Shown here in pieces: positions 7,926 through 13,654 of a DNA stretch of 13,654 nt. The position numbers were made by a program, and so were the translations under genes. The notes below the pieces were generated by a model. The model was not told where the DNA came from, did not search any database, and saw only the letters and a list, made by a program, of their open reading frames with translations. How positions within the stretch are numbered: the first letter of the stretch is position 1; each line of letters opens with the position of its first letter. Origin of the DNA: Botryococcus braunii. Its lineage: Eukaryota; Chlorophyta; Trebouxiophyceae. The stretch spans positions 188,878-202,531 of the forward strand of contig KV908354.1 of assembly GCA_002005505.1 (NCBI GenBank), read 5' to 3'.

Positions 7926-8128
7926 CCTTCCCTATCCGTGCTTGCCCCATATGCCTCCTTTCTACAAACGTGTCTGTAACTTGCGTTATGATAGTCTTCG
8001 TTCAAATGCATGTATTGCCTGGCAGAACTCAGGGTTCTGCCTCTCTTTCCTAATTGGTATTGTCTTCATACGGAGACTTGCCATTATTACTCCTCTGAGG
8101 GAAAGGCATAAAATTAATTAACACAACA

Positions 8129-8143
8129 CTTCCCCTTGCCTTT
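8129..8143 (-). promoter_or_regulatory. Polypurine tract of element 2
   Basis: AAAGGCAAGGGGAAG (one C among purines) ends exactly where the LTR begins with TGTTG. It starts three bases after the Pol stop codon. This is the expected plus-strand primer of an LTR retrotransposon, which the RNase H of the same element would leave uncut. Confidence 0.85.
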
Positions 8144-8146
8144 ACC

Positions 8147-11100
8147 TCACAGAAACTTGGCCAGTCCCAGTGAGTTACGATGTCCCAGAAACACTTGTCT
8201 AACTAGTGGTTTGGTAAAAATGTCAGCCACATTTCTAGCAGATTGAATGTGATTGAATTCAACCTGCCCCTTTGCAATAGCTTCACGTGCGAAATGACAG
8301 CTAATTGCAATATGCTTTGTGTGTTTGGAGTACACCGGATTCCTCAGGTGGTTTATACACCCTTGGTTGTCACAATGAATCTTCACTATCCACGGTAACA
8401 CTCCAATTTCCTCCAGGAAACCTCTCAGCCAATTTGCTTCCTTCACAACAGCACTTGCTGCCATGAATTCAGCCTCCACTGTTGAAGTGGCAACAGCAGA
8501 TTGCTTTTTACTTCCCCACACTACTGCTCCTCCAAACACAGTGAGGACAAAGCCAGTGGTAGAGAAGCGATGATCCTGATCACCTCCATAGTCGGCATCC
8601 ACATAGCCTTCTAGCTCTATCTCCCCCCCTCCGAGAGTTAGAACCAAATCTCGGGTTCCTTTCAGATACTTCAACACACGGATGGCTTCATTCCAATGTG
8701 CTGTGGTGGGAGATATGCGATAACGAGACAATACACCTACTGCCTGAGCTATATCGGGACGTGTGGTGTTGGCTATATACAGAAGAGATCCTACTAACTC
8801 ACAGTAACGGTGACCTGGAGGTAGTGGACTGCCAGCACCAATGCTGTCGCTCCCATCTCTCGGTGCAGGCCTTTGGGACATTACGAAATCTTTTGTCATG
8901 GGAGTATCAGGTCCCACTGACTCAAGATCCAAGCCAAATTTCTCTACAAGTGCATCGATTTTAGGGATGCAACTCAGGGTGATCAGCCCTTTATCTCTAT
9001 CTCTCATCACTTGACATCCCAAGAAATCCTTCACTTCCCCAAGATCATGGATGGTGAATTCTTTCTTGAGAAGTCCCTTCACTCTCTCGATTTCTGACAT
9101 ACCCTTGGAAACTATCAGAAGATCATCAACATAGATCAGCACATAGGACTTTCCTCCATCAGTAGAGCATCTCACATACACTCCCGCATCACTCTTGCAC
9201 ACCTCATACCCCATGACTTCAAGTTTGTCATTCAGGGTTTTGTGCCAGGCACGTGGAGCCTGCTTCAGGCCATACAACGCCTTTCTCAATCGGCACACAA
9301 TATTCTTATCACCATTCTCAAAGCCAGGAGGTTGCGTTACATATACTTCCTCCTCAAGCTCACCATTCAGAAAGGCGGTCTTAACGTCCACCTGATGAAT
9401 TTCACAGCCCTCTCTTGCAGCAACAGCAAGCAGAGCTCTTCTAGCTCCATAGCTACTAGTAGGAGCAAAGACCTCCATCACATCCACTCCAGGGATTTGT
9501 CTGCATCCCTGTGCCACTAATCTGGCCTTGAATCTCACAACATTGCCATGTGCATCCATTTTCACTGAAAATATCCAGTGAACTGGAATAACCTTATGTC
9601 CACGAGGTCTCGGAACATACTCCATGACCTCATGAGTATCTAGAGAATTTTGCTCTTCCTGCATAGCTGCCTTCCAGTATTCCCACTGGGGAGACATCTG
9701 TGCTTCTCTCAAATTAGAGGGAACGTGAATTTTCCCAAATCTGACACCTGTGTGCTTTTCCTCTGAATTGCCTGATTTTCTCTCACTTTGTCCAGAACCC
9801 ACTACTCTTCCACTGACACTCGCTGAGTTACACATCACAGGCTCTCCAGTAGAAGTAGAATGCTCTCTCATAGCACGCTCTCGCTTGGACTCACACTTGG
9901 CTTTGCACAAGTTACTCTGCTCATCCCTCACATCATCCTCCCATGCACAGGTACCTCTCGGACAGTCTTTGTAATTTGGAATTCCTTCACATTGTCCAGA
10001 CTTCCGATTCACCTCCTCAGACACACTCTGACATGCCTGCAAGAGTTCAGACTCTTCAGGTCTCTCACAAGCAACATCGGGATATGGCAGAGTGTCTACA
10101 TACTTCCCCTGATTTATGTGATCCACATGCCTCTCAGACCGACTGCATGTCACTGTTGGGAGTGACCTCACATCTCTGACATCACTCTCCCAGGCACAGG
10201 TACCTCTCAGTGAGCACTTGTAATTTGGTCTGTCTCCACAATGTCTGTGCTCCTGATTCACCTCCTCCTCTCGTCCCTTACATGGAGTCAAGGATGCAGA
10301 TCCTGTCTCCCGCTCACAATCATGTTTGGCTGGTGCAGAGAAAGCATATGATGCTTCCTCTGACCGGTGGCTGCCACCACAGTCCCGTCCAGGAGTGCTC
10401 TGACTGGACGGGTTGCCAGAAGAACTCTGCATGGTCACATCTCTTACATTTCTCTCAGTCACTGAACAAGACCCACCCATACTGCTCAGCTCCCCGGGAC
10501 CATTTGCAGCTTTGCATGTAGCTGCCCCCCTCACTGCACTCACATGCAATTCATGCCCCTCATGTGAATCACCCTCTAGCTGCACTTCCCCTGGTCCCTG
10601 TGACAGAGAGTCACATTCAGTCAACCCCTCTCGCTCTCTGCTCTCTCCCTTCTCCTGTGGCAGCAGGAGGTCTTTGGCGGCAGTGCGTTGTTCGTGTCGT
10701 TGAGCCCGGGTCAGGCCATCCAATTGGTGGTTGCGGCAATCAGACCTAGTTGGTCTGAGGACCTCCTGGGCTCGCTCCATCTGCGGTCGAAGGTGGGAGT
10801 CTTGTCTCACTCCTCTGGCTAAGTCCTGTACTGCCTCCAGGGTTTGATCCATCTCCACTGGGTCACACAGTCTTCTGGATTCAGGCTCGGGCTCAGCCTC
10901 ACTGGGGGGTCCTGTGACAGGCTGTGTGGGGAGGTTGCTGGAGGCTGGCAGGTACTCAGGCTCACTGTGTGGGTCATCAAGATCTGTCTCAAGGCTGATG
11001 TTGGTTGTGCCAGGGGAGGTGCCGGGAAAGACTGGGGGAGTGTCACTTGCAGAGGGCTCAGGACACAGAAACTCTGTAGACTGTGTTGAGGAAACGCTCA

Positions 11101-13207
11101 TGCCAACCCGAGAGGCTCCCCTGAGGTGCTCCACGAAAACCACATCTCTGCTCTCCTTCCAGATACCCCCTCCCACATAGATCCGATAGGCTTTGGAGGA
11201 GGCTGAGTAACCAGTAAGCATCCCTGGCACAGTTTTAGGGGAAAACACAGAGCGCTGGACATCAGGAATGTGCACAAAGGCCAAGCAACCCCAGGTACGC
11301 AGTGGGGTTACATTTGGTTTGTAGCCAAAAAATAATTCTGATGGCGTGCGGTCCCTCCCGGTACTGGGACCCATGTTCAGTAGTTTGCATGCAGTTTCCA
11401 GGGCCTCCTTCCACAACGTTGGACTGGCAGCTGCAAAAGCCAGAAGAGTCCTGGTACGTTCCTTGAGGGTGCGATTGGCTCTTTCAGCCGCTCCATTCTG
11501 TTGCGGGGTGTAAGGAGCTGAGGTCTCCAATTTAGTCCCCTGGGATGCACAAAATTCTTTGAACGTGGCATTCAGAAATTCAGTTCCACGGTCACACCGG
11601 ACACACTTCACTTTGGTTTTCTTCTGGGTCTGCCAGTATAGAATGAGGTCCCTCACAGCAGCACTGATGGCATCTTTGGACTTCACAGGCAGGACCGCCT
11701 TTAACTGAGATGACTCATCCAAAGCAGTCACCCAGTAACGTTCACCAGTTACTGCAGCAGGAAAAATGGGGCCCACAGTGTCAATATGTACTCTGTCAAG
11801 TGGTTCAACAGCTGGTCTACTGCTTACTCCAAATGGAGGCCGAGACGTCTTTCCCTCAATACATGCTTCACAGTAGACTGGACAATTGGAGCAGGGACAT
11901 AGGGATGTATCAAGTCCCGAGACCAGGTCCTCATTGGTTAGGCGCTGCATCCATGTTTCACCTGGATGTCCCATTCTGCTATGCCAGAGGTATCGTCTGG
12001 CACAGTTGTGTGAGTTTTGGGTGGGGGTTTTGGACTTCACAGCAGCTGAAATTCTTCTGTGGTTAACACTGGGACTCAGAGCTACAACTTGATGAATATA
12101 AAATAGCCCTTTCTCTGCACTGATCCGAGACCTCCAGCTGTTTGGACCACAGACTTCAGTGAACGCTCCAACATCATCTGTGCGAAAGACTGCCCCATCC
12201 CGCAATGCTGCACATACTGACAGTATGTTTGAGGTTGCAGAAGGAACACACTGAACATGATGTATCCACAGGGGAACTCCCACTCGACTGAGGATGCAGA
12301 CAGAGCCTGATGCTACAATTCCTCCAGTGGCATCTGAAGTGGCCAGATGTAATGGGATGGGTTTGGCATGCACAGTTGGATTATGTAGTAGGGTCACATC
12401 ATTCACCAGATGTACAGATGCTCCACTGTCCACCAGCCAGGATTGCAGAGACGAATTTCTGACAGGAGTCTTCAGGATGTTGAGGGAAATTATGTAAGGC
12501 ATACCTCCAGGTGGTGGAGGTGGGGGAGCTGGGGGTTGGAACCATGCCGGAAAGGCATCCAGTCCAGGGTGCGCCAGCTGGGCTGCAAGAGGGTGTGGGC
12601 CACCCATATGTGGAGGTCCCTGTGGCCACATTCCCTGCAATTGTTGGACCGCTGCCACTACGTTCCGTTGGGTCTCCTCGTCCCGCTTCCTCTTTCGACA
12701 GTCCCTCCAGTAATGCCCCTTCTTATTGCAGTAGTTGCAGATGCCCTTAGTCTCGGACTTGGCCTCAGAGACAGTTGGTTGGGCCTGCTGATGGGCTGCA
12801 CTGGCAGCTGGTGGGGTATTGGCTCCACTGGAGCCTTGTCCAAGAGCCAAAACCCTTGGTTGGCGAGGAGCATATTCATCAAAACCCACTGCAGCTGCTG
12901 TGTTGCGCAGAAGTCCAGCCAGCTTCTCCAGGGGTTGTGCTGCAGCAGTTGTGATCATTCCTGGCTCTTTAGCTGCATCAGGCAAGCCCTGCACAATCTG
13001 GGTTGCAACGTGTGCATCCAGTAGAGCATGGTTGTTCCTGTCAAGGCATGCCTTCAGGTTGATCATTCTGTTGACATATTGCGAAATCGTCTCGTCATGT
13101 TTCATTCCCTGGCTCATTTCTTGGAGCCAATCTGCATTGGCCTGGATATTATATCCACCAATAAACTTTCTGCAGATGAACTCATATGCATCATAAGCAG
13201 AGGCAGA
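8147..13207 (-). CDS. pol: Copia Gag-Pol polyprotein of element 2 (frame after Gag N-terminus)
   Basis: The frame is open for 1,686 codons from 13207 to TGA at 8149-8147; the first ATG is at 13117, and residues below count from it. The Gag C-terminal helices are at 1-90. A CCHC knuckle is at 127-140 (CNYCNKKGHYWRDC). Protease DSGA starts at 230. The GAG-pre-integrase region has WHSRMGH (378-384) and CEACIEGK. The integrase core has Asp446, Asp509 and Glu545 (35 residues between the last two) with PYTPQQNGAAER. The copia-type RT (RVT_2) runs about 1165-1400 with YVDD at 1329-1332. RNase H runs about 1500-1640 with YVDADY, STVEAE and CDNQG, and ends ADIFTKPL. The enzymes would copy the RNA inside particles and insert the cDNA. 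Between integrase and RT lies an unusual ~450-residue, Cys- and Ser-rich spacer (about 670-1125) with a duplicated module. The whole polyprotein, near 1,800 residues, is longer than the usual 1,300-1,500. No internal stop is present. Confidence 0.93.
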   Translation of the reverse strand, partial: SASAYDAYEFICRKFIGGYNIQANADWLQEMSQGMKHDETISQYVNRMINLKACLDRNNHALLDAHVATQIVQGLPDAAKEPGMITTAAAQPLEKLAGLLRNTAAAVGFDEYAPRQPRVLALGQGSSGANTPPAASAAHQQAQPTVSEAKSETKGICNYCNKKGHYWRDCRKRKRDEETQRNVVAAVQQLQGMWPQGPPHMGGPHPLAAQLAHPGLDAFPAWFQPPAPPPPPPGGMPYIISLNILKTPVRNSSLQSWLVDSGASVHLVNDVTLLHNPTVHAKPIPLHLATSDATGGIVASGSVCILSRVGVPLWIHHVQCVPSATSNILSVCAALRDGAVFRTDDVGAFTEVCGPNSWRSRISAEKGLFYIHQVVALSPSVNHRRISAAVKSKTPTQNSHNCARRYLWHSRMGHPGETWMQRLTNEDLVSGLDTSLCPCSNCPVYCEACIEGKTSRPPFGVSSRPAVEPLDRVHIDTVGPIFPAAVTGERYWVTALDESSQLKAVLPVKSKDAISAAVRDLILYWQTQKKTKVKCVRCDRGTEFLNATFKEFCASQGTKLETSAPYTPQQNGAAERANRTLKERTRTLLAFAAASPTLWKEALETACKLLNMGPSTGRDRTPSELFFGYKPNVTPLRTWGCLAFVHIPDVQRSVFSPKTVPGMLTGYSASSKAYRIYVGGGIWKESRDVVFVEHLRGASRVGMSVSSTQSTEFLCPEPSASDTPPVFPGTSPGTTNISLETDLDDPHSEPEYLPASSNLPTQPVTGPPSEAEPEPESRRLCDPVEMDQTLEAVQDLARGVRQDSHLRPQMERAQEVLRPTRSDCRNHQLDGLTRAQRHEQRTAAKDLLLPQEKGESREREGLTECDSLSQGPGEVQLEGDSHEGHELHVSAVRGAATCKAANGPGELSSMGGSCSVTERNVRDVTMQSSSGNPSSQSTPGRDCGGSHRSEEASYAFSAPAKHDCERETGSASLTPCKGREEEVNQEHRHCGDRPNYKCSLRGTCAWESDVRDVRSLPTVTCSRSERHVDHINQGKYVDTLPYPDVACERPEESELLQACQSVSEEVNRKSGQCEGIPNYKDCPRGTCAWEDDVRDEQSNLCKAKCESKRERAMREHSTSTGEPVMCNSASVSGRVVGSGQSERKSGNSEEKHTGVRFGKIHVPSNLREAQMSPQWEYWKAAMQEEQNSLDTHEVMEYVPRPRGHKVIPVHWIFSVKMDAHGNVVRFKARLVAQGCRQIPGVDVMEVFAPTSSYGARRALLAVAAREGCEIHQVDVKTAFLNGELEEEVYVTQPPGFENGDKNIVCRLRKALYGLKQAPRAWHKTLNDKLEVMGYEVCKSDAGVYVRCSTDGGKSYVLIYVDDLLIVSKGMSEIERVKGLLKKEFTIHDLGEVKDFLGCQVMRDRDKGLITLSCIPKIDALVEKFGLDLESVGPDTPMTKDFVMSQRPAPRDGSDSIGAGSPLPPGHRYCELVGSLLYIANTTRPDIAQAVGVLSRYRISPTTAHWNEAIRVLKYLKGTRDLVLTLGGGEIELEGYVDADYGGDQDHRFSTTGFVLTVFGGAVVWGSKKQSAVATSTVEAEFMAASAVVKEANWLRGFLEEIGVLPWIVKIHCDNQGCINHLRNPVYSKHTKHIAISCHFAREAIAKGQVEFNHIQSARNVADIFTKPLVRQVFLGHRNSLGLAKFL
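9923..10318 (-). repeat. Duplicated Cys-containing module inside element 2 Pol
   Basis: Residues 934-982 (10318-10172) and 1017-1065 (10069-9923) are two copies of a 49-residue unit with an 83-residue (249-bp) period. Shared pattern: CER, a Cys 12 residues later, EEVN, a Cys six residues after the N, PNYK, RGTCAWE, DVRD. In the last 32 residues 20 are identical by eye. A weaker third trace (GSCSVTERNVRD, about 10477-10439) lies upstream. I do not recognise a named domain. Confidence 0.85.
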
Positions 13208-13548
13208 TTAGACAGAGGTCCCAGCCATTCCTCTGGGACTGACTCATAAATCAGTAACATTGCGGCTGCGTCATGTGCTGTACCAGGCATAGCCTCCAGG
13301 ATGGCAGGCAGAGACCCTTTTGACTCATTTGCTGCCAAAAATGCATTCTTCCAAACAATAATATTTGTCCCCCGTTCCTTCAGTTTTATGTGTACCTTGA
13401 CATTTGTTGGGATAATCTTGGGCAGCTCATCTCCGCTGCCTCTTGAGGTGCTGGGAGTACACGGTTCTCTGATGGGTGTGGATGAGGCTGGTTCACTGCT
13501 TGACGTTGATGCTCCACTAGCTGATGATCCTTTCTTCTTGGAAGTCAT
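13114..13548 (-). CDS. gag: Copia Gag N-terminal part of element 2
   Basis: The open frame has 144 codons. About the first 113 residues are genuine Gag: a Ser/Thr-rich start (MTSKKKGSSASG), then GTNIIVWKNAF, EAMPG and YESVPEEW, matching element 1's Gag segment by segment. After about 13208 the homologous protein continues in the -1 frame (beginning SASAYDAYEFICRKF) and this frame only runs out-of-register to TGA at 13116-13114. That TGA overlaps the next ATG as ATGA. A TAA (13210-13208) closes the Pol frame just before the switch point. The simplest reading is loss of one base near 13208-13200 in this copy; a translational -1 shift is possible, but no classic slippery heptamer is seen in the overlap. 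Confidence 0.8.
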   Translation of the reverse strand: MTSKKKGSSASGASTSSSEPASSTPIREPCTPSTSRGSGDELPKIIPTNVKVHIKLKERGTNIIVWKNAFLAANESKGSLPAILEAMPGTAHDAAAMLLIYESVPEEWLGPLSNLPLLMMHMSSSAESLLVDIISRPMQIGSKK

Positions 13549-13654
13549 AATTCCCCAGTTGTCTTATAACTCCAGTACTCGCAAGGTAGCAGCAAGATCT
13601 TACTTCTGAACCAGTGGGTTGAGCTAAGCAACGTGAAGTGATGGCTTGCGATGC
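13549..13654 (-). other. Partial untranslated leader of element 2
   Basis: These 106 bp upstream of gag include a block (13594-13574) similar to element 1's leader at 5288-5308. The sequence does not match the end of element 2's 3' LTR, so the 5' LTR and primer binding site must lie further right. Confidence 0.65.

Larger units (their letters stand above)
7438..8128 (-). repeat. 3' LTR of copia element 2 (691 bp)
   Basis: On the - strand the LTR starts TGTTGTGTTAATTAA directly after the polypurine tract and ends GAATATTTCA at 7438. The inner boundary is firm. The outer boundary rests on the CA end, on loss of integrase homology at exactly this point, and on likeness to element 1's LTR end (CCCAGAATATTTCA against CCCATAACCTTTCA). 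Its length matches element 1's LTR within 3 bp. ACACGTTTGT lies at 7973-7964, offset 155. Two identical 143-bp direct repeats lie inside. Alternative outer ends with TG at 7448, 7464 or 7603 were considered and fit less well. Confidence 0.75.
7438..13654 (-). mobile_element. Ty1/copia element 2, nearly complete, 5' LTR beyond window
   Basis: Reading on the - strand from the right edge: partial leader (13654-13549), gag start (13548), a long Gag-Pol frame ending at 8147, a polypurine tract (8143-8129) and a 691-bp 3' LTR (8128-7438). All copia domains are present in the order knuckle, protease, integrase, RT, RNase H. The catalytic residues looked for (protease Asp, the integrase Asp-Asp-Glu, the RT YVDD pair) are intact. 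Only one frame break is visible, near 13208. By analogy with element 1, whose conserved leader block lies 277 bp from the LTR, the 5' LTR should end about 215 bp beyond the right edge. The near-intact coding capacity suggests recent transposition, later than element 1. Confidence 0.9.

Noticed and set aside
12410..13024. 204-codon open frame on the + strand
   Set aside because: It lies antisense to the well-supported Gag-Pol frame of element 2 and has no recognisable domain.
13603..13614. Primer binding site TGGTTCAGAAG on the - strand after CCCA, implying the 5' LTR ends there
   Set aside because: The sequence before it does not match the end of element 2's 3' LTR, and the adjacent block aligns to the middle of element 1's leader, well inside the element.

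Overview
This is a stretch of nuclear DNA from a eukaryote. It contains no recognisable cellular gene and is dominated by repeats and by two Ty1/copia (Pseudoviridae-type) LTR retrotransposons. Long CA/TG and CT microsatellites, copia elements and the lack of any operon-like gene packing all argue against a bacterium. The host cannot be named from sequence alone. The style of the copia proteins is compatible with an alga such as a chlorophyte, but that is a weak impression.

Layout. 1-2162: unassigned DNA with a cluster of G-quadruplex-type motifs (about 1245-1485). 2163-2304: a (TG)n-GC-(CA)n palindrome. 2428-3251: 2.3 copies of a ~350-bp tandem repeat. 3497-3652: (CA)n grading into a GCACAC hexamer array. 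3668-3874: a ~207-nt almost pure pyrimidine tract with a long (CT)n core. 3925-3984: a strong two-stem hairpin. 4317-7437: 5' part of copia element 1 on the + strand (694-bp 5' LTR, primer binding site, leader, gag with a frame break, zinc knuckle, protease, start of integrase). 7438-13654: copia element 2 on the - strand (691-bp 3' LTR, polypurine tract, a 1,686-codon Gag-Pol reading frame with complete protease/integrase/RT/RNase H, the N-terminal gag frame, and part of the leader). Its 5' LTR must lie beyond the right edge.

How the parts relate. Element 2 appears to have inserted into the integrase gene of element 1: integrase homology stops where an LTR end starts, with TG in place and 5-bp flank GAAGT at 7433-7437. 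The elements are related but diverged members of one lineage. Their LTRs have nearly the same length (694 and 691 bp), similar ends, and a shared unusual architecture: a ~140-bp sequence occurs twice in each LTR, with the first copy exactly 203 bp from the LTR start. The two copies are identical within each LTR but clearly different between the LTRs. Element 1's primer binding site complements the anticodon arm of initiator tRNA-Met, the half-tRNA priming mode known from Drosophila copia and yeast Ty5. Element 2 carries a ~450-residue spacer between integrase and reverse transcriptase with a duplicated Cys-containing module.

The most interesting observations are the apparently homogenised LTR-internal repeats, the tRNA-like U5 end that can fold onto the primer binding site, and the Cys-rich duplicated spacer in Pol.
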